Below the pieces are notes generated by a model. It made no database searches, was not told the DNA's origin, and worked only from the letters and a program-made list of their open reading frames with translations. The translations under genes were made by a program, and so were the position numbers. A stretch of 64,000 nt of DNA from Leptospira bandrabouensis (lineage in GTDB: Bacteria; Spirochaetota; Leptospiria; Leptospirales; Leptospiraceae). Positions within the stretch are counted from its first letter, which is position 1. Every line of letters begins with the position of its first letter. The stretch lies in assembly GCF_004770905.1 (NCBI RefSeq), contig NZ_RQHT01000014.1, positions 434,001 to 498,000 of the forward strand, in the 5' to 3' direction. This document shows positions 55,926 through 64,000 of the stretch, in pieces.

Positions 55926-56378
55926 TCAATGCAAGGTTTTTACCATTTTTTCGATTATGTCTAAACACTGTTTCCAACTTTCTATGGAATGGTCTCTTCT
56001 TTCTACTGAGGTAAACCCTGTTTGAGTTAAGTGAATCGTAACCAATCCGTCTGCGTATGTTAACTTATTTTCTATAATAGAGTAGTTTTCTTGTAGATCT
56101 GGTAATCCAAAAAAATCACTGAAATAGGAATACCTAAATGTATGAGGAGGTTGGAAAGTTAGAATTTTTCCTTTTTCCTCATAAGGAGTTCCTTCCCAAA
56201 CACCTTTAAAAATAAGTGAACTTCCCTCTTTCCAATCGGAAATCGCATCCGTATCATATAAAAACTCTTTAATGTACTTAGGGGTTGTAAGTATCTCCCA
56301 AATACGTTCTAAACTCGATGGAATGGTTTTTGTAAGACTCAATGTTAGATTATGATTCATTTGATTTGTGGTCTGCAT
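55926..56378 (-). CDS. SRPBCC (AHSA1-type) domain protein
   Basis: 150 aa from ATG 56378 (TTAGGAG upstream; the frame extends to 56444 without support). The START/Bet v1-like fold is suggested by TKTIPSSLERIWEILTTPKY, WKEGSSLIFKG, the central FRYSYFSDFF strand and the long C-terminal helix ESWKQCLDIIEKMVKTL. AHSA1 proteins bind hydrophobic ligands or Hsp90-like partners; the ligand is unknown. It is divergent from an AraC regulator (83 bases), which is probably its regulator. Confidence 0.85.
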   Translation of the reverse strand: MQTTNQMNHNLTLSLTKTIPSSLERIWEILTTPKYIKEFLYDTDAISDWKEGSSLIFKGVWEGTPYEEKGKILTFQPPHTFRYSYFSDFFGLPDLQENYSIIENKLTYADGLVTIHLTQTGFTSVERRDHSIESWKQCLDIIEKMVKTLH

Positions 56379-56461
56379 TGTTTTCTTTACTCCTAAGAGA
56401 AAGATAACAAATAAACTAGGATTTGGATTGTAAAAATGCGACAAAACGATAAATAAGTACT

Positions 56462-57265
56462 ATGGTGAAGGAAAAAGGAAAACCTACTCGGGGAGTACTA
56501 CGTCAAACCAAAGCCAACCGAATCACTAAACACAATCGTTTTTTTGCCAATGGAAGATTAGATTTTTTCATTGAACACTATTGGACTGTTAGCTGGGATT
56601 TGGGAAACGAAGAACCTTATCTTGCAGAAACTCTTCCCTACCCAAGCGTACACATTGTATTCGAAAAAGGGAATTCAAAATTATTTGGAGTCACCAAAGG
56701 TAGATTTTCTACTTTATTACAAGGAAAAGGATCCGTATTCGGAATCAAATTTAGGCCGGGAGGTTTTTATCCTTTCTTCCAAAAAAACATATCCACTCTC
56801 ACAGATAAAACCATTCCCGTTTCAGATCTTACCTTAGAAAATATTGATTCTCTCGAAACAAAAATCTTTGAAACGGAAGCAGAGGAAAATAGAATTAAAA
56901 TCATAGAAACTTGGTTAGAAAATATACTACCAGAACAGGATCCAAAAATATTATTAATCAATAACATAATAGATAAAATCAAAGAAGATAGGACTATCCA
57001 ATCCGTAAATCAAATCACAAAACTCTTTTCAATCAGTCTTCGTGGTTTACAAAGACTTTTTCGAGAGTATGTAGGTGTCAGTCCCAAATGGGTCATCCAA
57101 CGATTTCGAATCCAAGAAGTGGCGGAACGAATGGAAAAGGACAAAACCATCCACTATGCAGAAATGGCTTTAGACCTTGGATATTATGATCAGGCACATT
57201 TCATAAAAGATTTTAAAAATACCATTGGATTAAGCCCTGAAGAATATTTGAAAACCATAATTTAA
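56462..57265 (+). CDS. AraC-family regulator with DUF6597-type N-terminus
   Basis: 267 aa. The N-terminal sensor part has FFIEHYWTVSWDLG, LPYPSVHIVFEKG and FGIKFRPGGFYPFF, the usual pattern of this subgroup. The C-terminal AraC DNA-binding domain has VNQITKLFSISLRGLQRLFR and HYAEMALDLGYYDQAHFIKD, then FKNTIGLSPEEYL. Divergent from the SRPBCC gene, which it likely controls. Its stop lies one base from the 3' end of the convergent outer-membrane gene. Confidence 0.9.
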   Translation: MVKEKGKPTRGVLRQTKANRITKHNRFFANGRLDFFIEHYWTVSWDLGNEEPYLAETLPYPSVHIVFEKGNSKLFGVTKGRFSTLLQGKGSVFGIKFRPGGFYPFFQKNISTLTDKTIPVSDLTLENIDSLETKIFETEAEENRIKIIETWLENILPEQDPKILLINNIIDKIKEDRTIQSVNQITKLFSISLRGLQRLFREYVGVSPKWVIQRFRIQEVAERMEKDKTIHYAEMALDLGYYDQAHFIKDFKNTIGLSPEEYLKTII

Positions 57266-57266
57266 C

Positions 57267-58790
57267 TTAAAATACATGGCTAAAGTTGACAAACAACTGC
57301 TCATCTTCCCTGGATTTTGCGTAATCAATCATGATGATGGTGGCTTGGTTCCAGGCGATACGTAAGCCGATCCCTCGTGAATAGGCATACCCTTTCCAAC
57401 CTAATTTATGTTCGTCGTCCCAAACACGACCATAATCAAAAAAAGGCACTAAGTTAAAGGCAAAAAATTCATCTCCAAATTTGGCTTCTGCAAATTTCCA
57501 ACGAACTTCCGTATTCCCCCAACCCATTGCCCGGCCCACAAATCGATCCTGTTTGAAACCTCGAATGGTTCTTAAACCTCCAAGTCCCCCCACAAGTCCT
57601 TCTGTTCCCCACATATTTCTATATTCATAAAAGGGAGCCTCTCCATCGGTGACACCCAAACCAAATCGATTAGCAATGACTAATTTATCAAATACCTTTG
57701 GGAATGGACTCCAAAACAATTTTGTTTGAGCAAAGTATTTTTGATAACTATAATCAGATCCAATGGCCTTCGTATGTTTCTCATAGGTTGCTTCTGCAAA
57801 AATTCCAGAGTTAGGATCTGGTTCAAAATCTCTTGTGTCATAAACAAGACCAACACGTAGAGCGTTTACATAACCACCGTTATATCCAATTATTTTTTTG
57901 GCCTCATAATCTTCTGTAAGACGTGTTTTTCCATTAGGAACGTCAGCTGTATGTTCACCACCAAGGATAGGATCTACACCTCGTGCCAACCTACCGTCAT
58001 AGGTTCTAACTATATTGTTAGAAAATTTTAAACCAGCAACAAGTCTAACCGTTCCACCCACAAACGAACGTTCCGTACTCGTAGTAGCCATCGGTGTTTC
58101 TATCGTATAACGATTGTACATTTTATCTGTGACTACATATCCAGGAGCTGGTGGAAACCCAGAGTAGGTTTTACCTCCAAAACTAATTGGATCGGACCTA
58201 GTCCCTGGTCGATAGTAAGTTAGGTTATTTTCCTGATCGATATAACTTGCATTGATGATATGCCTTCCATCTTGTTGGTTTCGATCCAAATAAGATAAAG
58301 GTTTCATTGTGTCTTCACCAATACCAAAATATAGTGTGGTTGGTGTAATCGTCAAAAAGAGGTCAGCTCGAAGCCTCCACTGTGTATCAGCGATAAATGG
58401 CATATCCAAACTGACTTGGTGATACTGTGCATTTTTATTGGTATTAAAATATTGGGCAAACACACGCATGCGATATGGTGTGTAATAAAAAAGTGGGTCA
58501 GATTTTTTTCCATTTTCATAGACATAGGCTCGTGCCCCGTAACCAATCCCTTCGTTCGGATCAGAATTAATCAATGGCAACCCGGTGAGATACCAACTTT
58601 CTCTTTTGTCCTCGATGTCTTTTTTACAGAGTTGTTTGCTTACATCCATGGGAAAGGGAAGGTTTTTAGGTGGGGGATCTTTTTCACAGCCCGCGCTGGG
58701 AGCATATTCCTGAGCCAAAAGATAACTCGGCGTCACCACAGAAAGCAATACCAAAAAGGAAAAAAGAACAAGGCAACAATATCGATTCAT
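57267..58790 (-). CDS. Omp85/BamA-TamA family outer-membrane barrel protein
   Basis: 507-aa exported protein. Signal peptide [17 protein letters not shown] with cleavage after YLLAQ. The barrel shows alternating strands to a C-terminal Phe (NFSHVF), and the lid-loop motif [14 protein letters not shown] corresponds to the (V/I)RGF signature of the Omp85 family. No POTRA domain is evident; the leader after the signal is short (about 50 residues), so this is a barrel-only member rather than BamA itself. ATG 58790 is preferred over GTG 58808. Function unknown. Confidence 0.85.
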   Translation of the reverse strand: MNRYCCLVLFSFLVLLSVVTPSYLLAQEYAPSAGCEKDPPPKNLPFPMDVSKQLCKKDIEDKRESWYLTGLPLINSDPNEGIGYGARAYVYENGKKSDPLFYYTPYRMRVFAQYFNTNKNAQYHQVSLDMPFIADTQWRLRADLFLTITPTTLYFGIGEDTMKPLSYLDRNQQDGRHIINASYIDQENNLTYYRPGTRSDPISFGGKTYSGFPPAPGYVVTDKMYNRYTIETPMATTSTERSFVGGTVRLVAGLKFSNNIVRTYDGRLARGVDPILGGEHTADVPNGKTRLTEDYEAKKIIGYNGGYVNALRVGLVYDTRDFEPDPNSGIFAEATYEKHTKAIGSDYSYQKYFAQTKLFWSPFPKVFDKLVIANRFGLGVTDGEAPFYEYRNMWGTEGLVGGLGGLRTIRGFKQDRFVGRAMGWGNTEVRWKFAEAKFGDEFFAFNLVPFFDYGRVWDDEHKLGWKGYAYSRGIGLRIAWNQATIIMIDYAKSREDEQLFVNFSHVF

Positions 58791-58935
58791 AGACCTGGGA
58801 AAGTACACAACTCATGGACATTACGTACTAAAAAAAATCGGTCAACTAGGAAATGAGTTTCTACTCACTTTTTATCTGAGTCCAACCTTAGCCGGCCTTA
58901 TTGGTAGAGGAGCTCATTTTTCCGCAAATCCATTG

Positions 58936-60489
58936 TTAATTTGTCATTTCTTTGGCCAAAGAATCAAGCTGAACAATGATTCCTCCGGTCGATTTGCTAC
59001 TATCTGAAATTTGTTTGGAAATTTCGACTATGTTGGCAGCGTATTCGGATATATCTGCTGTTATTTTCGTAGACTCTTCTGTTGCAATCTTCTGGAAATT
59101 TGTAGAATTTTCGATCGTTTTACTAGTTTCGTAAATCCTCGTGTTTAGGTTATCGATGGTTTCAATCGCCTTATCAATTTCTACAATTTTGGATCCAACA
59201 CCTGTGATTTCATTTTTGATGATTCCAATGGCAGAATCCAATTTTCCCATAAGATCAGAGGATCGATTGATGAGTTCGCTACTTTCACCAATGAGAGAAA
59301 GATTTTCTTGGATGATATTTGAAATTTCTTTGGAATTACGAGTTGTCGCCTCAGCTAACTTTGAAATCTCTTCCGCGACGACTGCAAATCCCCGACCATG
59401 TTCACCAGCTCTTGCTGCTTCAATGGCCGCATTCAAAGATAATAAATTTACTTTGTCAGCAATATCATTAATCACGGAAACAAACTCTGAAATTTCTGTA
59501 CTTTTCTCTTGTAAAATATTGAACTTATTGATGGAGAGATGGATATGTTCCGATGTATCATTCGAATAACTCATAACTACATCTAAATTTTTATAAATTC
59601 TCCCTGTTCCAGTTTGAACAGTTTCATTGATTGCTTTTAAATCATTTACGGATTGAATCGAAACTTCTGATTCGTTATAGAGAGATTTGGCAATTTTATT
59701 GTTCGAATCTGCTTTTGATGATAGTTCCAATAAAGATGTAGAAATTTCAGAAAGCGAGGAAGCTTGGTGTTCAGATATATGTTTCAGTTCATCCGATATG
59801 GTGTCCTGATTTTTAATCTGTTCTTTCATAAGATCAATGGTTTGGCGAATGGTTTTCGCCATATTCATTAAATTGTCTAAAGCCTTCTTAGCTTCTTTTT
59901 GTTTTTCCACAGCTAAGTTCAGAAGATTTCTAGTGGCAGTGGCTCCAACAGTCGCTCCAATTCCTACCCAAACAAAAATAAGAAACCTAACAATGATATT
60001 ACTTTTCGGTCCACCTGGAATTAGTTCTGGTCTTAAGGTAAACAATAGGATCTCAGAAACGATAATTAAGATAAAATTATAAATGGAGGCATTTCGATTA
60101 AAATATAAAACACTGAGAACAAAAGAAATATAGAAAGTAGCTGCAAGTTCGGTTGCGCCATAAATCACATACTGAAACACGAGCAAACATAAAGTCACAC
60201 CAGTGATAGAGATATAACTCGAAGACCAATGTGTTTTTAATCGACTAGAAAGTAAATATCCGACAACCAATATGGTGGTGGCTAAAACGAATTCCACCAA
60301 GATGCTCTGATAGGTTAAGTAATCCGACCCTTTCCCTGCTATTTTAATGGATAATGTCGCTACGTTCGCAAGAGCGAGGATCGAAAGAAACGACATGAAC
60401 ATACGTTTGTTGTTTCTTAACATCACTTCCGTGAAAAGGTCGTCGGAAATGGTCATTACCTTATTGGGGGAAAAAATTTTAGCGAACAA
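58936..60489 (-). CDS. Methyl-accepting chemotaxis protein with multi-TM sensor
   Basis: 517-aa receptor. About six hydrophobic segments lie at residues 28-185 with very short loops and no periplasmic domain. A coiled coil and the signalling hairpin with the intact tip [20 protein letters not shown], then [16 protein letters not shown], follow. There is no obvious C-terminal CheR pentapeptide. TTG 60489 has AAGAAGG upstream; ATG 60456 (MTISDD) is the alternative. Its layout mirrors the broken receptor at 9167-10941, so membrane-embedded sensing may be a theme here. Confidence 0.92.
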   Translation of the reverse strand: MFAKIFSPNKVMTISDDLFTEVMLRNNKRMFMSFLSILALANVATLSIKIAGKGSDYLTYQSILVEFVLATTILVVGYLLSSRLKTHWSSSYISITGVTLCLLVFQYVIYGATELAATFYISFVLSVLYFNRNASIYNFILIIVSEILLFTLRPELIPGGPKSNIIVRFLIFVWVGIGATVGATATRNLLNLAVEKQKEAKKALDNLMNMAKTIRQTIDLMKEQIKNQDTISDELKHISEHQASSLSEISTSLLELSSKADSNNKIAKSLYNESEVSIQSVNDLKAINETVQTGTGRIYKNLDVVMSYSNDTSEHIHLSINKFNILQEKSTEISEFVSVINDIADKVNLLSLNAAIEAARAGEHGRGFAVVAEEISKLAEATTRNSKEISNIIQENLSLIGESSELINRSSDLMGKLDSAIGIIKNEITGVGSKIVEIDKAIETIDNLNTRIYETSKTIENSTNFQKIATEESTKITADISEYAANIVEISKQISDSSKSTGGIIVQLDSLAKEMTN

Positions 60490-60957
60490 ACAGTACCTTC
60501 TTAGTCACCTAGTTTCATTTTAATGCCATCTTGCAAAAAATGGGTAGTTTGGCAAGAAACGTCCCTCTCTGCCCAAAGATGGCTACTGAACCCAGTTCAC
60601 TATTTGAATGAGACGAAAGGAAAAGGGAAGGAAAAAGCTTTTTTTATTGGAAATCAAAAGAATTCGTTAGAACTTTTCCAAAAATCTAGAACTCTCGGAC
60701 CGCATCTTTCCCACCCATTTGCACGAACCTGCGGAAATCAGATCCAAACAAATTCGATATGGAAGTGCAATGATTCTGATGGGAGAGAATTTTCGTTTTT
60801 TTTAAAAAAAATAGGAAATTGATGCAATAATTCACAATCCACAATACATCTATTAGGTTCCACAAACCTAACATAGTATATTATAATTTAAAAACCAGCT
60901 TTTCCGCTACAAGACCACAAACGTCCTGTTATATTTTTAATAAAATTTTCAAGACGA
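60490..60957. other. 468-base intergenic region
   Basis: A 99-codon ATG frame (60523-60822) is present but has no ribosome site, no family features and odd composition; I do not accept it as a gene. Otherwise AT-rich, no structure noted. Confidence 0.45.
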
Positions 60958-60986
60958 TTGACACTTAACATGACAATTGCTAGTGT
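60958..60986 (+). promoter_or_regulatory. Sigma-70 type promoter of the TRL-like gene cluster
   Basis: Perfect -35 TTGACA (60958-60963), 17-base spacer, -10 TAGTGT (60981-60986), which keeps the key T-A----T positions. 27 bases downstream comes the start codon, with CAGGAGGAT as a strong ribosome site (61002-61010). Confidence 0.7.
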
Positions 60987-61013
60987 AGCTAAAAAATTAA
61001 TCAGGAGGATCAT

Positions 61014-61403
61014 GTGAAAAAGAGCATTTTTTTTGCAATCTCACTCACAATCATACTACTAACCCAAAATTGTACAGGTGCTTCGATGATGACGCAGTAT
61101 TCACCTAATACAAATACTAACCCAACTAGAGAATATGCGACCCAAGGCGTACAGTTTAAGGGTGGAGCAGTATTCCATAAGTCAAATGTACCTGGCCCAA
61201 TTGGAATCAATGCAGAACCATCTCTAGAAGGCCGTGGTTGCAACCATGCCATCCTTTATTTGTTTTCTTTTGGCGATTCCTCCATTGAATCTGCTAAAAA
61301 ATCAGCAAACATCACAAAAGTTGCTTTCGTAGATTTCGAACAACTTGGAGTTTTAGGTGGTTTTTTATACCATAGAGTATGTACAATTGTTAAAGGGTCT
61401 TAA
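61014..61403 (+). CDS. TRL-like lipoprotein 1
   Basis: 129 aa, GTG start behind AGGAGG. Signal with lipobox LLTQNC (Cys20). The mature part carries the TRL-like pattern: GRGCNHAILYLFSFGDSSIE, then a K-x-ANITKVAFVDFE stretch and CTIVKGS at the end, with two conserved Cys that could form a disulfide. It is longer than its two neighbours because of a Pro/Asn-rich segment after the lipid Cys. First of three tandem paralogues. The family's function is unknown. Confidence 0.85.
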   Translation: MKKSIFFAISLTIILLTQNCTGASMMTQYSPNTNTNPTREYATQGVQFKGGAVFHKSNVPGPIGINAEPSLEGRGCNHAILYLFSFGDSSIESAKKSANITKVAFVDFEQLGVLGGFLYHRVCTIVKGS

Positions 61404-61415
61404 TCGGAGTTACCA

Positions 61416-61733
61416 ATGAAAATGAAACTAGTATTTATTTCTTTACTTTCTGTGTTTTTATTCGCAAATTGTGCGATTGGCCCAACTCACGGGCATATTT
61501 TTTCTTCTACAAAATTTGCTGGAACTTTCAACCCAGAAAACAATGTAAAGGCAACTAAAGAAGCAAAAGGATGCCAATTCACAGTTCTTTATATTTTTAG
61601 CGTGGGTGATGCAGGTGCTGGATCTATTGCAAACAAAAACGGAATTAATAAAATTGCAACGATTGACCATTCATCCCTTTCCATTCTAACCAGTTTATTC
61701 CGTAACTACTGCACAATTGTATCAGGAGAATAA
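61416..61733 (+). CDS. TRL-like lipoprotein 2
   Basis: 105 aa. Lipobox LFANC, then the family core GCQFTVLYIFSVGDAGAGSI, NGINKIATIDHSSLSILTSL and the end CTIVSGE. Starts 12 bases after paralogue 1. It shares the SLSILTxLFxxxC block with paralogue 3, so those two are closer to each other than to the first. Confidence 0.85.
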   Translation: MKMKLVFISLLSVFLFANCAIGPTHGHIFSSTKFAGTFNPENNVKATKEAKGCQFTVLYIFSVGDAGAGSIANKNGINKIATIDHSSLSILTSLFRNYCTIVSGE

Positions 61734-61735
61734 TT

Positions 61736-62068
61736 ATGAAATACATTTTACTTGCCATTTTTAGTTTGGCTTTTTTTGCGAACTGTCTAACTACCCCTAT
61801 CCCTGGAGCTTTAATCAATGTTACAAGCCAACATGTTTTGGCAGATGCAACTGGAAATACTTTAACATCTGCGAAAGTAGAAAAATCAGGTAAGTCCTGC
61901 AGTTTTTCATTTGTTCTTGCCAACTATTTATTTTACGGAGCAGGTCATTCTATTGATCAAGCTGCGAAAGATGGTGGTATCAAAAAAATTGCTGTGGTTG
62001 ATAGAGAATCTTTATCAATCCTTACTGGCCTTTTCTACCGTGAGTGTGTGGTTGTTTGGGGAGAGTAA
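61736..62068 (+). CDS. TRL-like lipoprotein 3
   Basis: 110 aa. Lipobox FFANC, core SCSFSFVLANYLFYGAGHSI, then DGGIKKIAVVDRESLSILTG and the ending CVVVWGE. Two bases separate it from paralogue 2. Closes the three-gene operon, followed by a strong terminator. Confidence 0.85.
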   Translation: MKYILLAIFSLAFFANCLTTPIPGALINVTSQHVLADATGNTLTSAKVEKSGKSCSFSFVLANYLFYGAGHSIDQAAKDGGIKKIAVVDRESLSILTGLFYRECVVVWGE

Positions 62069-62116
62069 TTCTCTTCTTTTAACAAAAACATATAATAATT
62101 TCGAGTAGAAATTGTT

Positions 62117-62157
62117 AAAACCTAACAGAGATGTATTTCTCTGTTAGGTTTTTTTAT
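62117..62157 (+). terminator. Strong rho-independent terminator of the TRL operon
   Basis: A perfect 15-bp stem: AAAACCTAACAGAGA (62117-62131), loop TGTATT, TCTCTGTTAGGTTTT (62138-62152), then more T. It could act in both directions and also shield the convergent creD gene. Confidence 0.93.
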
Positions 62158-62204
62158 TTAAACATTATATCTAATTTAGATAATCGTTTTCTTATTTATT
62201 TTCC

Positions 62205-63533
62205 TTAGACTTCCTTTTTCAAACCAAACTGATACCAGTCCACCTTACGAGTAAAATGCATCACAAAAGCTAGAATCGAAAACAGTGCCAAAGATCCCAA
62301 AATTAACGCTTGTTCTTCGGAAGCTAAAATCACATATAAAAACGAATACAGAACTAAATAATAAGAGGCAGTGATCAGTCCCTTTTTTTTGTTTCGTAGA
62401 ACATGGATTGCATAATACCCAATGAGTCCAGTCACTGCAGCGCTTGACACAATGTATGCAGGTAAAAAACCAAAGTGTTCGGAAAAAGATAAATTCAGAA
62501 TGTAAAACAAAACCATTGCCGAACCAATTAAAATGTATTGGATAGGGTGTAACAAAACTCCACCAAACACCTCCATTAGGAAAAATAATGCAAAACTTGT
62601 AACAATCAAAAGAAGTCCGTATTTTACAGACCTTTCCATCTTTAGATAATGATCTACAGGAATCACAAGACTCACTCCATAACCTGAATTCAAAATTGTA
62701 TTCAAAATGGAATCATCCATAGAATGGATCACTTGCGGATAGGATCTGGCAAAGTATGATGACTCCCATACAGCAGAGAATCCATCCTCTTGAATGCTTC
62801 TATCTTTTGGCAAAAGATTTCCATTAAAGGATGGATCTTTCCAATCAGAACTCATAAATAATTTAGATTTTTTTCCAATGGGAATCATAGAAAACGAATC
62901 AGATCCTTTTACTTCTAACTGGATTTCAAATGGATGCGAATTTCCGGAATCTGTCAAAATGATAGGAACATTCAGTCCCGATGGTAAATGAGAGGACCTA
63001 GTTCCTGGCAAAAACTTTTTCTCTTTTCCTGACCAAGATAGTTTCATTTCTCCGCCAAGTCCTTTCAAATCGGAAACAGAAAGAATCAATCGTGAATCAT
63101 CCCAATAGATATATGTTGTGTCATTTGGAAAATCAGAAGATGAAATTGATGAAAATTTTCCAGTTATCTTCACCTTACTTGTGTATAATGGAATTTCATA
63201 GATACTTCTTTTACGAAGTTCCGTTTTCATATCTACAACAGAATCCAATTCGTCGGGTAAAAAATAAGCATACTCTGTCATATAATCCCATTTATCTTTT
63301 TCTTTTGTGGAACCTGATTTGGGAATCCTCACGTTATATGGAATCATCAAAATAGGGCCAAGAATCGTTTGGTTTGTTCCCCATTTTTCGCCAACTTCGA
63401 TTACAGCCTCGTTTCTAGCGGAATTTCTTTCTTCGATCAAGGAACCTATCATTGCCAATGGAATGATAAATAATAAAACCATACCACCAAGTATGGCTAG
63501 CCGAAGGTTGACAGATGTTTGTAATTTACTCAT
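62205..63533 (-). CDS. creD: Inner-membrane protein CreD
   Basis: 442-aa CreD-family protein. N-terminal TM with LRLAILGGMVLLFIIPLAMI and the conserved RNEAVIEVGEKWG. A large periplasmic domain of about 250 residues follows, then five to six C-terminal TM. AGGAGATTTTT precedes the ATG. In E. coli creD is the main target of the CreBC system and affects envelope integrity and beta-lactam response. Here it lies 74 bases downstream of a creC-like kinase gene, matching that linkage. Confidence 0.93.
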   Translation of the reverse strand: MSKLQTSVNLRLAILGGMVLLFIIPLAMIGSLIEERNSARNEAVIEVGEKWGTNQTILGPILMIPYNVRIPKSGSTKEKDKWDYMTEYAYFLPDELDSVVDMKTELRKRSIYEIPLYTSKVKITGKFSSISSSDFPNDTTYIYWDDSRLILSVSDLKGLGGEMKLSWSGKEKKFLPGTRSSHLPSGLNVPIILTDSGNSHPFEIQLEVKGSDSFSMIPIGKKSKLFMSSDWKDPSFNGNLLPKDRSIQEDGFSAVWESSYFARSYPQVIHSMDDSILNTILNSGYGVSLVIPVDHYLKMERSVKYGLLLIVTSFALFFLMEVFGGVLLHPIQYILIGSAMVLFYILNLSFSEHFGFLPAYIVSSAAVTGLIGYYAIHVLRNKKKGLITASYYLVLYSFLYVILASEEQALILGSLALFSILAFVMHFTRKVDWYQFGLKKEV

Positions 63534-63607
63534 AAAAATCTCCTATCCTTAGGATAGAATCTTTTCGTGAGTCTTTTATGTTCTAAATGTGAGGATTCTG
63601 TGAGGAT

Positions 63608-64000
63608 CTAGTTTTTTGGAAACCCTATCGATACGGAGACTCCACGAGGTTCCCGATTTTGGATCTCTAATGTACCTCCATGCAAATCCACAATTTGGCT
63701 TACAATACTAAGACCTAAACCAGAACTTTTACGGTTATTTGTTGGTCTTGGCAAAGAATAAAATTTTTCAGTTACCCGCTCTAACGCATAGTCAGGGATC
63801 TTTTGGCCTTCGTCTAAAACAGAAAATCTTAGGAAACCTTCCGATCCTTCCTTGATTTCGATATTGATGACATCGTTTTTATTTGCAAAATCGATTGAGT
63901 TTCTAATTAAGTTTTCGATAGCCAAATATAAATAATTACGATTTCCTTTTAGCTCCCACTTTCTATTTTCGCAATGAACAAAAATTTGAACCGACTTCCA
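63608..64000 (-). CDS. creC: CreC-like sensor histidine kinase, 3' end only
   Basis: Only the C-terminal 130 residues lie in the window; the frame is open to the right edge. HATPase motifs are visible: N box LAIENLIRNSIDFANKND, the G1 region VLDEGQKIPDYALERV, F box EKFYSLPRP and G2 KSSGLGLSIVSQIVDLHGGT. G1 reads DEGQKIP rather than DxGxGIP. The gene order kinase then creD supports CreC; a response regulator CreB would be expected further right. Confidence 0.85.
   Translation of the reverse strand, partial: WKSVQIFVHCENRKWELKGNRNYLYLAIENLIRNSIDFANKNDVINIEIKEGSEGFLRFSVLDEGQKIPDYALERVTEKFYSLPRPTNNRKSSGLGLSIVSQIVDLHGGTLEIQNREPRGVSVSIGFPKN

Noticed and set aside
60523..60822. 99-codon ATG frame between the chemoreceptor and the TRL genes
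   Set aside because: No ribosome site, no recognisable family, low-complexity composition; most likely chance.

Overview
The window reads as a chromosomal stretch of a spirochaete of the genus Leptospira, most likely one of the saprophytic species. The grounds are: AT-rich DNA; many lipoproteins with loose spirochaetal lipoboxes (LIQC, GFC, FISC, QNC, ANC); a FYDLN zinc-ribbon protein next to miaA and hfq; several TRL-like lipoproteins; large membrane-bound signalling proteins (7TM-SpoIIE phosphatase, MASE1 hybrid kinase, multi-TM chemoreceptors); and three single-copy tRNA genes with no encoded CCA. The genus is an inference from family content; no rRNA is present to confirm it.

Layout. 0-3.4 kb: a poly-gamma-glutamate type cluster pgsB (cut by the left edge)-pgsC-pgsW plus a small membrane protein and a lipoprotein. 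3.3-8.8 kb: an exported repeat protein, a nucleotidyltransferase-fold protein and a hybrid histidine kinase. 8.8-15.9 kb: a long minus-strand run, FYDLN protein-miaA-hfq-mannose-1-phosphate guanylyltransferase-AURKAIP1/COX24-like micro-protein-membrane protein-cheW-phoU-chemoreceptor-ABM-fold protein. The chemoreceptor is split by a one-base frameshift in an A7 tract. 16-21.4 kb: pdxJ, a lipoprotein, a C-terminal processing protease and nadB. 21.4-26.1 kb: an accessory-looking stretch with a tyrosine recombinase, small orphan genes and structured repeats. It abuts the 3' end of a tRNA-His gene, whose 3' end is partly duplicated inside it. 26.1-29.5 kb: tRNA-His, tRNA-Arg and tRNA-Pro, then a TPR protein, surE, a membrane protein and sppA. 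29.6-36.7 kb: permease, K+/H+ antiporter, bcp-pepA and an MFS exporter. 36.9-42.2 kb: a 7TM-SpoIIE-TPR phosphatase overlapping a Ppx/GppA phosphatase, then mreB. 42.2-43.1 kb: a repeat cluster around a small GIY-YIG nuclease. 43.4-50.2 kb: a neuropathy-target-esterase-like patatin, a lysoplasmalogenase-type protein, an AraC regulator, small DUF genes, and a two-gene unit of a degenerate chemoreceptor-like coiled coil plus an oxygen-binding di-iron (ODP-type) protein. 50.2-60.5 kb: beta-propeller lipoprotein, Ca2+/H+ exchanger, MASE1 hybrid kinase, SRPBCC/AraC divergent pair, Omp85-type barrel and a second multi-TM chemoreceptor. 61-64 kb: three tandem TRL-like lipoproteins behind a clear promoter and before a clear terminator, then creD and the 3' end of a creC-like kinase.

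The most unusual material is non-coding. Two families of dispersed elements keep a conserved core while their flanking stems change sequence but stay self-complementary. One family has two copies next to tRNA-His; the other has four copies at 21.4, 42.4, 43.0 and 51.7 kb. A REPIN-like inverted pair occurs twice just before the GIY-YIG nuclease gene. The protein-level system most worth testing is the 48819-50183 pair. It resembles the chemotaxis-linked di-iron oxygen sensor described in another spirochaete (Treponema denticola), but with a stripped-down receptor partner.

Chemotaxis and sensing dominate the functional content (two receptors, CheW, the ODP pair, two hybrid kinases, the SpoIIE phosphatase, CreC). 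Envelope functions come next (PGA-type polymer, GDP-mannose, SppA, Ctp, MreB, Omp85, CreD, lipoproteins).
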